A stretch of DNA of 64,000 bases. It comes from Brevibacillus fortis (lineage in GTDB: Bacteria; Bacillota; Bacilli; Brevibacillales; Brevibacillaceae). The position numbers and the translations under genes were made by a program. The notes beneath the pieces are model-generated. The model had not been told where the DNA came from and searched no databases. It worked only from the letters and a program-made list of their open reading frames with translations. Of the stretch, positions 51,847 through 64,000 are shown piece after piece (the stretch's first letter is position 1; every line of letters begins with the position of its first letter). The stretch lies in contig NZ_PXZM01000002.1 of the NCBI RefSeq assembly GCF_003013395.1, positions 60,071 to 124,070 of the forward strand, written 5' to 3'.

Positions 51847-52933
51847 GGATTAACACCTTCTCTTGCCATAACTGCGGCAACTTTTTAGCCGTCTCTTCCC
51901 AAGCAGTCAAATCGCCCACCGGACGTGCGTTTTTATACATATCTTCGGGAAGCAGCTTGGCTTTAGCAGATTCATCCAGCTTGGCGTTAGCGCGAATCGG
52001 TCGGGCATAGCCACGTGCCAAATTGGACTGTCCGGCGTCGGAGAGGATGTATTCACGAGCCAGCATGGCAGCGTGCGGGTGCTTGGCGTACTTGTTGATA
52101 ACAGTTGCGTACCCGCTGCTGACTGACGCTTCTTCCGGGATGAGGACATCAAAGCGGTTTTTATCGATTTTGTCCCGGTACCCGAGCGCGTTGAAGTCCC
52201 ACAAGATAGCGACTTCGACCTCACCCTTTTCTAGGTTGGCTAGGCTCGGATCGCTCGTACTGAGCCGCTTGTTTTTTGCCAACTCTGCGAAAAAGTCTAT
52301 GCCGGGCTGAATATTTTTCTCATCTCCCCCATTAGCATAGGCCGCGGCCAAAACGGCAAACTGCGCCTGATTGGCTTTCATGACATCACCGATTGCGACT
52401 TTGAAACTGCCGTTTTTCAAATCTGCCCAGGTCTTGGGAGGATTTTGCACCTTTGTCTTGTCCGTAATAAAGGCCAGTGTTCCGGTATAGCCCAGCAACC
52501 AATGCCCTTCATCATCTTTTGCCCAGTCGGGAATGTCGTTCCAGTAAGAGGTTTTGTAAGGCAGCGTCAGCCCTTTTTGCTTGGCTAACGGTCCAAAAGC
52601 GATGCCTACGTCACCGATGTCTGCAGTAGCGTCTTCCTTTTCTGCTTCAAACTTAGCCAATTCTTCTGCGCTCGACATGTCGGTGTCCGTATGCTTCAAG
52701 CCATATTCCTTTGCAAGATTGCTCCAGGTCTCCCCCCAGTTTGTCCATGTGTCCGGCATACCCACGGAGTTGACTTCTCCCTCCTGCTTCGCTTTTTCCA
52801 CGATTTGATCCAGGGTCAATTGCGACGTATCCAGAGAAGTGCCTGATTTCGTCTCGGTGGCACATCCCGCAAGCAGAAAAACGGATGTCATGACAACAAC
52901 GGTTCGTTTCCAGCTTAACTGGTTCCCTCTCAT
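51836..52933 (-). CDS. ABC transporter substrate-binding lipoprotein
   Basis: 365 residues. Lipobox LLAGC (Cys about 24); type 2 periplasmic-binding fold with IVEKAKQEGEVNSVG near the start and GYTGTLAFITDKTKVQNPPK in the middle, as in 2-aminoethylphosphonate or polyamine-binding proteins. First gene of the operon. Promoter/operator zone at 52971-53007. Confidence 0.85.
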   Translation of the reverse strand: MRGNQLSWKRTVVVMTSVFLLAGCATETKSGTSLDTSQLTLDQIVEKAKQEGEVNSVGMPDTWTNWGETWSNLAKEYGLKHTDTDMSSAEELAKFEAEKEDATADIGDVGIAFGPLAKQKGLTLPYKTSYWNDIPDWAKDDEGHWLLGYTGTLAFITDKTKVQNPPKTWADLKNGSFKVAIGDVMKANQAQFAVLAAAYANGGDEKNIQPGIDFFAELAKNKRLSTSDPSLANLEKGEVEVAILWDFNALGYRDKIDKNRFDVLIPEEASVSSGYATVINKYAKHPHAAMLAREYILSDAGQSNLARGYARPIRANAKLDESAKAKLLPEDMYKNARPVGDLTAWEETAKKLPQLWQEKVLIHVR

Positions 52934-52970
52934 CTTTAAGGCCCCTTTTCGTTTTTATTTGTGTTTGATC

Positions 52971-53007
52971 TTTTGGTTTTTGCTAATCTAATCGTAAACA
53001 ACCAAAA
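52971..53007. promoter_or_regulatory. Candidate DeoR-type operator
   Basis: TTTTGGTT (52971-52978) and AACCAAAA (53000-53007) form an eight-base inverted repeat, 21 bases apart, 38 bases upstream of the operon. Motif only. Confidence 0.45.
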
Positions 53008-53124
53008 TGAAACTGATATAAATGCGTTGTTAAAAAGCTATTAAGACTCTATGAAAAATAGAAGTGAACGCAAAAAGTGGCCCTCTGAATACCAGAGAAC
53101 CACCTAGTCCTTCGTTTTTCCTGT

Positions 53125-54414
53125 TTAATTATGCGCGAATTGCTCCTCTTCCGTCGACCCGCTGAGCGCAGTCGTAGAGGAATTACCGCCGGAGATAACC
53201 TGCGCTACCTCATCGAAATACCCGGTACCGACTTCGCGCTGATGACGAGTAGCCGTATAGCCATGTACTTCGCTGGCGAACTCAGCCTGCTGCAATTCAG
53301 AGTAGGCAGCCATTCCGCGATCACGATAGCCGCGTGCCAGTTCAAACATGCTGTAGTTCAGGGAGTGGAAGCCAGCAAGCGTGACAAATTGGAACTTGTA
53401 GCCCATCTCGCCGATCTCTTCCTGGAAGCGAGCGATGGTCTGTTCATCCAGCTTCTTTTTCCAGTTGAAAGAAGGAGAGCAATTGTAGGCTAACAGCTTG
53501 CCCGGGTATTTGGCATGAATCGCTTCGGCAAAACGGCGTGCTTCCTCCAAGTTTGGCTCAGAAGTCTCGCACCAGATCAAATCTGCGTAGGGAGCGTACG
53601 CAAGTCCACGGGCAATCGCTGCATCCAATCCGCCTCGTAGACGGAAGAATCCTTCTGCTGTTCTCTCACCCGTCAGGAATGGTTTATCCTGCTCGTCGAT
53701 GTCGCTGGTGATCAGGAAAGCGCCATTGGCATCGGTGCGTGCCACGATAATCGTCGGGACTCCCATCACATCTGCAGCAAATCGGGCAGAAACCAGATTA
53801 CGCACTGCTGCTTGCGTCGGAATAAGTACCTTTCCGCCCATATGGCCGCATTTTTTCTCGGAAGCCAGTTGGTCTTCAAAATGCACCCCTGCTGCACCCG
53901 CTTCAATCATACCTTTCATTAATTCAAAAACGTTCAGTGGCCCACCAAAGCCCGCTTCTGCGTCTGCTACGATCGGAGCAAACCAATGCGTATCGGTACC
54001 ACCTTCTGATTGATCAATCTGATCAGCCCGCTGCAATGCCTGATTAATTCTTTTTACGACTTGTGGAACACTGTTTGCCGGGTAGAGGCTTTGATCAGGA
54101 TACATCTGACCAGACAGATTGGCATCGGCCGCTACCTGCCAGCCACTCAAATAAATCGCTTTTAATCCTGCCTTTACCTGCTGAATCGCTTGATTCCCGG
54201 TCAAAGCCCCCAACGCTTTAATATGGTGCTCAGTATGCAAGATGTCCCACAGTCGCTCTGCTCCCAGACGAGCCAGCGTATGTTCGATTTGTACGGAACC
54301 GCGCAAACGAATGACATCTTCTGCCGTATACGGACGTGTAATTCCCTGAAATCGCTCACCCTGCCAGCTTTGCTCCACCTGTTGAATCGCTTCTTGCTTG
54401 TTTACTTTCGTCAT
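53125..54414 (-). CDS. aceA: Isocitrate lyase
   Basis: 429 residues from ATG 54414 (MTKVNKQEA). Cleaves isocitrate to glyoxylate and succinate. Catalytic KKCGHMGGK loop, [22 protein letters not shown] and the acidic ligand YNCSPSF. The glyoxylate shunt is uncommon in Bacillus but found in Brevibacillus. Paired with aceB: 26 bases between stop and start. Confidence 0.95.
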   Translation of the reverse strand: MTKVNKQEAIQQVEQSWQGERFQGITRPYTAEDVIRLRGSVQIEHTLARLGAERLWDILHTEHHIKALGALTGNQAIQQVKAGLKAIYLSGWQVAADANLSGQMYPDQSLYPANSVPQVVKRINQALQRADQIDQSEGGTDTHWFAPIVADAEAGFGGPLNVFELMKGMIEAGAAGVHFEDQLASEKKCGHMGGKVLIPTQAAVRNLVSARFAADVMGVPTIIVARTDANGAFLITSDIDEQDKPFLTGERTAEGFFRLRGGLDAAIARGLAYAPYADLIWCETSEPNLEEARRFAEAIHAKYPGKLLAYNCSPSFNWKKKLDEQTIARFQEEIGEMGYKFQFVTLAGFHSLNYSMFELARGYRDRGMAAYSELQQAEFASEVHGYTATRHQREVGTGYFDEVAQVISGGNSSTTALSGSTEEEQFAHN

Positions 54415-54440
54415 TTTCATTTCCCCCACTCTTTTTATTT

Positions 54441-56048
54441 TTACAAATAGCGATAACCCGGTACAGTTAGAAAGTCTTCAAAATCTTCTGTCGTTACCAG
54501 TTGCAAGAACAGATCACCAGCAATTGGATATTTACTGTTCTCGTACTTTTCCTGGCCCATTACTTGCTTGATCGCTTGCAATTCCTCACTCAGCCACTGC
54601 TTCACCAAGCCTTCTGTCACCTTTCTACCATCCTGCAACACTCCGTGACGATGACGCATCCATTGCCAAACCTGTGCCCGCGAAATTTCTGCTGTAGCCG
54701 CATCCTCCATCAGATTGTTGATTGGCACAGCCCCAGAGCCACGCAGCCAAGCCTCGATGTACTGCAAGCCTACGCTAATGTTCGTGCGGACACCCGATTC
54801 TGTAATTGTGCCCTCTGGGACTGCCAGCAGTTGACTAGCAGATACGTCTACGTCTTCACGTTTGTACCAGATTTGGTTCGGCTCTCTCATCAAGCGATCG
54901 AACACTTCCATGGCTACCGGCACTAGCCCAGGGTGAGCAACCCAAGTCCCATCATGCCCATCGTACGCTTCCCGTTCTTTGTCAGCGCGTACTTTGGCGA
55001 TGGCTTCTGCATTTTGTGCCGGGTCATTTTTCACCGGAATTTGTGCGGCCATTCCGCCAATGCAAGGCGCCATCCGTTTGTGGCAAGTCTTCACCGCCAG
55101 CGTGGTGTATGCTTTCATGAACGGAACTGTCATGGTTACTTGCGCACGATCCGGTGTTATCACATCAGGCTGATTCCGCAGCTTTTTGATATAGCTGAAA
55201 ATGTAGTCCCAACGTCCGCAATTCAGTCCCGCACTATGCTCGCGCAACTCGTACAGAATCTCATCCATCTCAAAAGCTGCGAGAATCGTTTCGATCAATA
55301 CTGTCGCACGAATTGTGCCGCGTGGAATATTTAATTCATCCTGCGCAAAAAGAAAGACATCGTTCCAAAGTCGAGCTTCTAGGTGGTTCTCCAGTTTCGG
55401 TAAGTAGAAATACGGTGCTGTCTGATTAGCGATAAGAGCATCTACGTTGTGGTAAAAGTAAAGTCCGAAGTCAAGCAGGCTGCCGGAAATCGGTTTTTGG
55501 TCGAGGCGGATGTGTTTTTCATCAAGATGCCAGCCACGCGGACGCACGATCAAAACCGCTGTCTTTTCATTGAGAGAGTATGATTTGCCTTCCGGGCTGA
55601 TGTAAGAGATATTGCGGCGTACGGCATCCTTCATGTTGATTTGGCCTTGTATCGTGTTCTCCCAGGTCGGTGAGTTCGCGTCCTCAAAGTCAGCCATGAA
55701 AAGCCGAGCACCTGAATTGAGTGCATTGATGACCATTTTCCGGTCACCCGAAGGCCCCGTAATCTCTACCCGTCTGTCTTGCAAATCTTTGGGCAATGGA
55801 GCAACAGTCCAATCTCCTTTACGAATGTCCGCTGTTTCTTGTAGAAAATCGGGCAGTTGCCCTGCATCGATCTGCAATTGACGCTCCACACGTTTGGCCA
55901 ACAATTGTTGTCGTCTGTCGCCAAACCTTTGCTCCAGCTTCATCACGAATTGAATCGCTTCTGGTGTCAGGATATCTTGATAACCAGGGTGCATCTCACC
56001 GGAAATCTGAACCTCCAGCGGATATGGATTCGTTGGTACGGTAGTCAA
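54441..56048 (-). CDS. aceB: Malate synthase A
   Basis: 535 residues, full length for form A. Condenses glyoxylate and acetyl-CoA. Landmarks: [26 protein letters not shown] (Arg base), [31 protein letters not shown] and the catalytic region HNALQ-less [16 protein letters not shown]. First gene of the aceBA unit. Confidence 0.95.
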   Translation of the reverse strand: MTTVPTNPYPLEVQISGEMHPGYQDILTPEAIQFVMKLEQRFGDRRQQLLAKRVERQLQIDAGQLPDFLQETADIRKGDWTVAPLPKDLQDRRVEITGPSGDRKMVINALNSGARLFMADFEDANSPTWENTIQGQINMKDAVRRNISYISPEGKSYSLNEKTAVLIVRPRGWHLDEKHIRLDQKPISGSLLDFGLYFYHNVDALIANQTAPYFYLPKLENHLEARLWNDVFLFAQDELNIPRGTIRATVLIETILAAFEMDEILYELREHSAGLNCGRWDYIFSYIKKLRNQPDVITPDRAQVTMTVPFMKAYTTLAVKTCHKRMAPCIGGMAAQIPVKNDPAQNAEAIAKVRADKEREAYDGHDGTWVAHPGLVPVAMEVFDRLMREPNQIWYKREDVDVSASQLLAVPEGTITESGVRTNISVGLQYIEAWLRGSGAVPINNLMEDAATAEISRAQVWQWMRHRHGVLQDGRKVTEGLVKQWLSEELQAIKQVMGQEKYENSKYPIAGDLFLQLVTTEDFEDFLTVPGYRYL

Positions 56049-56140
56049 AACAGCTCCTCCTCCCTCACTCCAAAGTTATTATGATACAGATCAATAAAAT
56101 GTTTTTTTATTATATAACAGCAAGAGTAAAAAAAATGTCC

Positions 56141-56293
56141 TTACTCCTGATACCCGCTGCCACTGCAATGGCTGCAGCATACATGCCCATCTCCCAAGCA
56201 ATTGTGGCAAGCCGCTCCGTTGGCATCATGACCAACGCCTCCACATTTTGGGCAATTTTGTTCGCCGTTTCCTTCACACCGATAGCAGTCCAT
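56141..56293 (-). CDS. Small DnaJ-like cysteine-rich zinc-finger protein
   Basis: 50 residues; AUG 56293 has GGAGG eight bases before it. Eight Cys arranged in CxxCxGxG-type knuckles: CYRCEGNG (3-10), CPKCGGVG (14-21), CHNCLGDG (29-36), CSHCSGSG (40-47). This is the two-zinc-site DnaJ central domain without J domain. A promoter (56345-56373) lies upstream. Downstream aceB is 93 bases away on the same strand. Confidence 0.75.
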   Translation of the reverse strand: MDCYRCEGNGEQNCPKCGGVGHDANGAACHNCLGDGHVCCSHCSGSGYQE

Positions 56294-56344
56294 TCTCCAT
56301 TCCTCCATTTCTGTATTAAAACAATATTCTTAAAATTTGTTTTT

Positions 56345-56373
56345 ATTATATAACAGAGATTAGTACAGTGCAA
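56345..56373 (-). promoter_or_regulatory. Promoter of the small zinc-finger gene
   Basis: -35 TTGCAC (56368-56373), 17-base spacer, -10 TATAAT (56345-56350), read on the minus strand. The -10 region CTGTTATATAATAAAAA recurs at 56104-56120 in front of aceB (17-base direct repeat, 56340-56356). Confidence 0.6.
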
Positions 56374-56417
56374 CACGTTTTTTAAAAAATTCCACCTGTA
56401 TTAGTACACAATATAAA

Positions 56418-56452
56418 ACAGCCCTTGACCCGTTATGGATCAAGAGCTGCTT
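56418..56452 (-). terminator. serS terminator
   Basis: CAGCTCTTGATCC - ataac - GGGTCAAGGGCTG with TTTTAT tail on the minus strand. Confidence 0.65.
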
Positions 56453-56469
56453 TCCTAGTCTCTCGCTTC

Positions 56470-58030
<1,561 letters not shown>

Positions 58031-58154
58031 TCATGAATACTATTATTGTTAACTGTACTACAGGTTCTATACGTATGTAAAGAGCAGCCCGCCTGTCTTT
58101 ACAGAAAAAAAGAAGATCGGCACCTTTTCTACGGCCGATCTTCTGGTATTACAA

Positions 58155-58730
58155 CTAGCTTCTGTATTCCTTGACCATGTCGAGGAAGTATTTGTGCAGT
58201 CTTGTATCTTCGGTCAATTCTGGGTGAAAGGCTGCTACCAGATAGTGACCGCTTCGGGCGACAACAATCTTGTCTTCGTGCTTGGCCAAGACTTGACCGT
58301 TCTCTCCGACTTCCATGATATACGGTGCCCGGATGAACACTGCCGGATAATCTGCCGCCACACCCGCAACAGGCATCAAGACTTCAAAGCTCTCTTTTTG
58401 GCGACCAAAAGCATTTCGCTCTACTTTGATCTCCATCAAGCCTAAATGACAATCGTCTTGTCCTTGAATCCGTTTGGCCAGAAGAATCGCTCCTGCGCAA
58501 GTTCCGAAGATCGGCTTGTTCGCCTTACCGAACTCTTGAACCGCCTCCATGAATCCGTACTTGTGCATCAGCTTGCTAATCGTGGTGCTTTCTCCGCCGG
58601 GAATGACCAGACCATCGAGGTCATCCAGTTCTTCTACTTTTTTGACCGGAACGGCTGTGGCGCCAACTTCTTCTAGCATTCGTACATGTTCTGCTACGGC
58701 TCCTTGGAGAGCGAGTACGCCGATTTTCAT
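58155..58730 (-). CDS. pdxT: PLP synthase glutaminase subunit PdxT
   Basis: 191 residues from ATG 58730, after AAGGTGA. Class I glutamine amidotransferase: oxyanion GGESTT, nucleophile Cys in GTCAGAILLA, and the FHPELTED His/Glu. Supplies ammonia to PdxS. Ten bases from the pdxS stop. Confidence 0.95.
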   Translation of the reverse strand: MKIGVLALQGAVAEHVRMLEEVGATAVPVKKVEELDDLDGLVIPGGESTTISKLMHKYGFMEAVQEFGKANKPIFGTCAGAILLAKRIQGQDDCHLGLMEIKVERNAFGRQKESFEVLMPVAGVAADYPAVFIRAPYIMEVGENGQVLAKHEDKIVVARSGHYLVAAFHPELTEDTRLHKYFLDMVKEYRS

Positions 58731-58740
58731 GCTACTCACC

Positions 58741-59625
58741 TTACCAGCCGCGCTCTTGCATGCGATCAGCTTCACGGATTTTGGAGATTTCGATTCCGGG
58801 CATTGCTGTACCCAACCCTTTGGATACGCGAGCAATCAGTTCGTAATCGGTGTAGTGGGTAGTCGCTTCCACAATCGCGCGAGCAAATTTCTCTGGATTC
58901 TCTGATTTAAAGATACCAGAGCCTACGAACACGCCATCGGAGCCCAATTGCATCATCAGGGCAGCATCTGCTGGTGTTGCTACTCCACCTGCTGCGAAGT
59001 TTACGACTGGCAGCTTACCTGTTTTGTGTACCTCTTCAAGCAGTTCGTACGGGGCACCCAGGTTTTTGGCTTCTGCCATCAGTTCATCGTAGGACATGGC
59101 TTGCACTTTGCGGATTTGGGACATCATCGTGCGCATATGACGAACAGCCTCTACAATGTTTCCGGTTCCTGGCTCACCTTTTGTGCGGATCATGGATGCA
59201 CCTTCTCCGATACGACGGAGGGCTTCACCCAGATCACGGGCGCCACATACAAACGGTACAGTGAACTCTTTTTTATTGATATGGTACAAGTCATCTGCTG
59301 GAGTGAGTACTTCACTCTCATCGAGATAATCTACACCCAGAGATTCGAGAACACGCGCTTCAACAAAATGACCGATACGTGCTTTTGCCATAACAGGGAT
59401 GGAAACAGCATTCAGTACTTCCTCTACAATGCTAAGGTCCGCCATACGAGCAACTCCACCAGCTGCACGAATGTCAGACGGTACTCGCTCCAAAGCCATT
59501 ACAGCAACAGCACCCGCTGCCTCTGCAATTTTCGCTTGTTCAGCATTCACGACGTCCATAATAACGCCGCCTTTTTGCATTTCAGCCATACCTCTTTTAA
59601 CGCGGGATGTTCCTACTTGTACCAT
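58741..59625 (-). CDS. pdxS: PLP synthase subunit PdxS
   Basis: 294 residues. (beta/alpha)8 barrel joining ribose 5-phosphate, glyceraldehyde 3-phosphate and ammonia. Both catalytic Lys: [14 protein letters not shown] and [15 protein letters not shown]. Cotranscribed with pdxT as in B. subtilis yaaD-yaaE. Confidence 0.96.
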   Translation of the reverse strand: MVQVGTSRVKRGMAEMQKGGVIMDVVNAEQAKIAEAAGAVAVMALERVPSDIRAAGGVARMADLSIVEEVLNAVSIPVMAKARIGHFVEARVLESLGVDYLDESEVLTPADDLYHINKKEFTVPFVCGARDLGEALRRIGEGASMIRTKGEPGTGNIVEAVRHMRTMMSQIRKVQAMSYDELMAEAKNLGAPYELLEEVHKTGKLPVVNFAAGGVATPADAALMMQLGSDGVFVGSGIFKSENPEKFARAIVEATTHYTDYELIARVSKGLGTAMPGIEISKIREADRMQERGW

Positions 59626-59730
59626 GTCATTACCCCCTACATCATGAGTCAGAACCTAAACTGTTATGTGGTGTTATGGTTCCTGTTATCGTCATTGTAA
59701 ACGATAGATGTAAGGGAAAACAATAGTTAT

Positions 59731-61047
59731 TTAATTTCCTGTTCCACTGCTGAACAGATTGCTGAAGAATTCTATAATACTGCGGAAGAACAGACGAATC
59801 CAGCTGGCTTCCTCTACCGCCTGTCCCGCTACTACATCAACACCTGCTTTTGTCACGTCATCAGGCTGCAAATAATCCGTATCCTTCACGCCTTCTTCTT
59901 TCAATACGATCTTACCGACAACCTGTCCTTGCGTAATTGGCGCGGTCAGATCCTGGAAGGTAACAATTGGTGTGAATTTTGCATCGGTACCGATCTTTGT
60001 AATCATATTTACTTCGCTACCTGTAACGGCTGGAACTGTTACCTCTACACCGTTTTTCACAGGGGCTATTTCAAACCCTTTAACTGGTACATTCTTGTCC
60101 ATTTGTTTCGTCAGTTTGAAATTGCTAAAACCGTAGTCAAACAGTTTTCTGGTCTCCGCGAAACGCTTTGTATTGCTATCTGTATTCATTACTACACTAA
60201 TCAAACGCATGTTGTCACGAACAGCCGTCCCTGTAAAGCAATAGCCCGCTGCAAGTGTATGCCCTGTTTTCAATCCGTCTACGCCTGGATAGTGGCTAAT
60301 CAGACCAGGCAGCATCCAGTTGTAGCTTTTCTTGCTCCACTCTTGTGGGGTACCTGTTCGGAATGTGAAGTTTGGTTTTTTCGAAACTTCCAATGCCTCA
60401 GGGAAATCACGGATCAGAGCACGTGCGAGGATAGCCGAATCGCGTGCGGACATCAGATTTTCTACTTGATCGGTTTTCACTGAATACGGGCCCAACTCAT
60501 TAGCTGGCAAACCTGTAGAAGTGACAAACATCGTATTTTTCATACCAAGCTCTACTGCTTTTTTGTTCATCATTTCAACAAAGGCAGCTTCACTGCCTGC
60601 GATCTTCTCTGCCAAAAGTACGGTTGCGTCGTTAGCAGAAACGACTGTCATCGCTTCTGACAATTGTTTAACTGTAAATGATTCACCTAAATTCAGGTAC
60701 ACACCAGACGAATCTGAAATTTTCGCGATATAAAAAGCATACTCACTTACCGGGACAACATCATCCCAGCTAATTTTCTTTTGTTTGACGGCTTCCTGAA
60801 CCAGATATTCAGACATGATTTTACTCATGCTAGCTACCGGAAGTGCTACGTCAGGATCTTTACTATAGAGAACCCTTCCCGTCGATGCCTCAACAAGAAT
60901 GGCAGACTTCGCTTCCAGTTGTAAATTTGCTTGAGATGCTGCTGGAGCAGCTTCCACCTTTGAAACCGTTCCTCCCATTGCTGTAGCAAAAACAGCGACA
61001 GAAAGGAACAGACCTGTTAATCGCTTTGTCCATGTCTTTCGCTTCAT
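59731..61047 (-). CDS. dacA: D-alanyl-D-alanine carboxypeptidase DacA (PBP5 type)
   Basis: 438 residues from ATG 61047. Signal peptide (LTGLFLSVAVFATAMGG), SxxK SMSK (residue ~75), SxN SAND, KTG LKTGHT, and a C-terminal amphipathic anchor (WIRLFFRSIIEFFSNLFSS). Trims pentapeptides. Between guaB and pdxS as in B. subtilis. Contrast with the motif-less PBP-like protein at 28140. Confidence 0.95.
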   Translation of the reverse strand: MKRKTWTKRLTGLFLSVAVFATAMGGTVSKVEAAPAASQANLQLEAKSAILVEASTGRVLYSKDPDVALPVASMSKIMSEYLVQEAVKQKKISWDDVVPVSEYAFYIAKISDSSGVYLNLGESFTVKQLSEAMTVVSANDATVLLAEKIAGSEAAFVEMMNKKAVELGMKNTMFVTSTGLPANELGPYSVKTDQVENLMSARDSAILARALIRDFPEALEVSKKPNFTFRTGTPQEWSKKSYNWMLPGLISHYPGVDGLKTGHTLAAGYCFTGTAVRDNMRLISVVMNTDSNTKRFAETRKLFDYGFSNFKLTKQMDKNVPVKGFEIAPVKNGVEVTVPAVTGSEVNMITKIGTDAKFTPIVTFQDLTAPITQGQVVGKIVLKEEGVKDTDYLQPDDVTKAGVDVVAGQAVEEASWIRLFFRSIIEFFSNLFSSGTGN

Positions 61048-61181
61048 GTAATCTCTCACTCTCCTATTTCTGTCGATTTCATTTTTTCATGAAAACAAGC
61101 ACACAATTGTAAGTGTACCATAGGTTGCAGGGTCGCATGAAGCGTGATTCCTCCAATTTCCACATGTTAGCAGCTAGTAAA

Positions 61182-61211
61182 AATCCCCTCTCTTTTTAAA
61201 AGAAAGGGGAC
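61182..61211 (-). terminator. guaB terminator
   Basis: CCCCTTTCTTTT - aa - AAAGAGAGGGG with TTTTTAC on the minus strand. Confidence 0.65.
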
Positions 61212-61236
61212 GTAGGTCTTCCGAACTGTTTTTCGT

Positions 61237-62724
<1,488 letters not shown>

Positions 62725-62732
62725 TTAAGACA

Positions 62733-62761
62733 GTTTAACAAACGGCTTAATTTACTGTCAA
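62733..62761 (-). promoter_or_regulatory. guaB promoter
   Basis: -35 TTGACA (62756-62761), 17-base spacer, -10 TTAAAC (62733-62738), read on the minus strand. Confidence 0.55.
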
Positions 62762-62863
62762 GAAATGAGTACAATGTTCGGTTATAGATTCAATTAGACA
62801 GATAAATCAAAAAACAGTTAAGGGAATTTAGTCATATTACGAAAATTGGTAAAGGTGGTTATC

Positions 62864-63877
62864 ATGGATAACGCTTGGAAAACATTACGCTATTTTGAGA
62901 CAGAACCAACTGCACGTAAATATTTGGCTGCCTGCTACCATGCCATGGATGTTGAGCATGCGGAGAGGCTAGCTTTTCAACAAAGCTCGCGTTTCCTGTA
63001 TCTATGGAGACAAGCCAGGCATTTTTATTCCACTTCCGCTGTTGCCGACTTGTCCATCCAGCCATTGTTGTTGTTTTATGGCTGCTCTCACTTGTTGAAG
63101 GCGATGTTGTTGACTCGTGATCCGTATTATCCCCAAAACAGCCGTGTTCTTCAACATGGTGTCACGACACGAAAGCTTAAACGAAACGCCTATATGCTCA
63201 TGGAGGATGACGTACGACCACAAAAGGAAGGTTTTTTTGCACAACTAGCTCAAGCCTTTCAGCTTGCGCCGTTACAAGACCGCTATCTAGTCCATGACTT
63301 ATTTTCATCCATCCCCATCGTCAGCGATAGTTACGGAATTGCTACGAATAAACCGCGTAACTGGTTAACGTTGAAGATTGACTATATAAGCCAGGATGAT
63401 TTGGTTCGCATTACTTTTCCTGAAAAAACGGACGGGCCATTATCCTATTCAACAGAGACCTTCATCCAGTATATTCGCAGGCTAGCTCCAGCTGTTTGCA
63501 ACTTAGATACACTCACCTCGGAAAATAATAAAAACATAAAGAAACTGACCCTTCCTCAGTGTGCCCTGTCTGAACTGGATCAACACCCGTTATTTCGTTT
63601 GCATCATAACGTCCTCTTCTTTTGGAATGGTTCTGCTTCTTCTCTGCCTCTTCCCGAATGGGCCAGTCATTACTTACTGCTTTATTTACTCAGCATGCTT
63701 TGCCGCTATGAAACGGAGTGGTGGGGAGAGCTAACAATGTCTCACGGACTTGTTGAGCGATATTTGGTCGAACATTTTTTGGATAATCACATGGATACTT
63801 TTCCCTCGGTTATTCGAAAGCATTTTCAACAAAATCACCGGATGCTGCTCCCCTCTTTACCCTCGGATCCGTATTAG
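62864..63877 (+). CDS. yaaC: YaaC family protein
   Basis: 337 residues from ATG 62864 (MDNAWKTLRYF), after AAAGGTGG. YaaC family, no known catalytic motif: SSRFLYLWRQARHFY, YGCSHLLKAMLLTRDPYYPQ, and a Trp-rich C-terminal half. Function unknown. Divergent from guaB, as in B. subtilis. Confidence 0.88.
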   Translation: MDNAWKTLRYFETEPTARKYLAACYHAMDVEHAERLAFQQSSRFLYLWRQARHFYSTSAVADLSIQPLLLFYGCSHLLKAMLLTRDPYYPQNSRVLQHGVTTRKLKRNAYMLMEDDVRPQKEGFFAQLAQAFQLAPLQDRYLVHDLFSSIPIVSDSYGIATNKPRNWLTLKIDYISQDDLVRITFPEKTDGPLSYSTETFIQYIRRLAPAVCNLDTLTSENNKNIKKLTLPQCALSELDQHPLFRLHHNVLFFWNGSASSLPLPEWASHYLLLYLLSMLCRYETEWWGELTMSHGLVERYLVEHFLDNHMDTFPSVIRKHFQQNHRMLLPSLPSDPY

Positions 63878-63907
63878 TTTATCGCCACTGCTCTTTCTAC
63901 ACGAAAA

Positions 63908-63944
63908 AAACCTTCCTGCCATCATCAGCAAGAAGGTTTCTTTT
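63908..63944 (+). terminator. yaaC terminator
   Basis: AAACCTTC-c-TGC ... GCA-a-GAAGGTTT followed by CTTTT. Rest of the window to 64000 shows no gene. Confidence 0.65.
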
Positions 63945-64000
63945 ATTCCCTGAAAACTGGATCTGCATGATCAATTGCTAAATGTGTGGATAAGTCCTCG

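Noticed and set aside
53008..53124. Possible small ORF between the organophosphorus operon and aceA
   Set aside because: Only AT-rich spacer; no start codon with a ribosome site.
56081..56353. 90-codon frame on the plus strand in the aceB upstream region
   Set aside because: Antisense to the zinc-finger gene, begins in the AT-rich repeat, no family features.
56110..56376. 88-codon frame on the minus strand overlapping the small zinc-finger gene
   Set aside because: The frame lacks family features, while the overlapping 50-codon frame has four CxxCxGxG knuckles and a good ribosome site.

Overview
The window is chromosomal DNA of a low-to-mid GC, endospore-forming Firmicute, most likely Brevibacillus or a close relative in the Paenibacillaceae. 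Sporulation genes (abrB with Spo0A-like boxes, the sigma-G inhibitor gin/csfB, bofA), a Bacillus-type long SRP RNA, a serS T-box leader and a gene order matching the origin-proximal region of Bacillus subtilis support this. The genus is inferred from overall protein flavour and from a palindromic repeat that resembles ones I associate with Brevibacillus; no search was run.

Layout. 0-17 kb: conserved housekeeping block read mostly leftwards: abrB(+), rsmI, yazA, trmN6-like yabB, yabA, yaaT, holB, yaaR, darA, tmk, yaaO-like decarboxylase, gin, a degenerate UDP-sugar-dehydrogenase-like gene, bofA, yaaL, CPBP protease, recR, ebfC, dnaX, a PAS histidine kinase and the SRP RNA. 17-22 kb: HD-GYP protein, EamA transporter, DedA protein, methyltransferase, DUF4870 protein. 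22-27.5 kb: a CstR-type persulfide detoxification cluster (rhodanese, cstR, DsrE, TauE/SafE, TusA, rhodanese-metallo-beta-lactamase, TusA-rhodanese broken by an in-frame TAG). 28-30 kb: an ECF sigma factor translationally coupled to a one-pass membrane protein with a penicillin-binding-protein fold whose three catalytic motifs are all lost, the most interesting locus here. 30-32 kb: tRNA-Ser, RsuA-type pseudouridine synthase, tadA, ykuK. 32-38 kb: a sugar PTS locus (glcT, EIIA, HPr, EI, GlcNAc/glucose-type EIICB) with two antiterminator (RAT) sites and a cre site. 38-46 kb: regulators, DoxX, lipoproteins, a NupC transporter, RidA, a Ser-rich membrane protein, then a tRNA-Arg with a displaced duplicate of its 3' half, the mark of a decayed integrated element. 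46.5-53 kb: ABC importer plus alkaline-phosphatase-superfamily enzyme, PHP phosphoesterase and DeoR repressor, probably for an organophosphorus compound. 53-56 kb: glyoxylate shunt (aceB, aceA) and a tiny cysteine-rich zinc-finger gene. 56-64 kb: serS (T-box), pdxT, pdxS, dacA, guaB, yaaC, again in B. subtilis order.

How it fits together: the two ends are the ancestral replication-origin neighbourhood (nucleotide and cofactor synthesis, replication, recombination, translation fidelity). In B. subtilis serS and tadA lie only a few kilobases apart; here about 25 kb of accessory metabolism and regulation separates them. All start choices, motifs and regulatory sites below were read by eye from the sequence.
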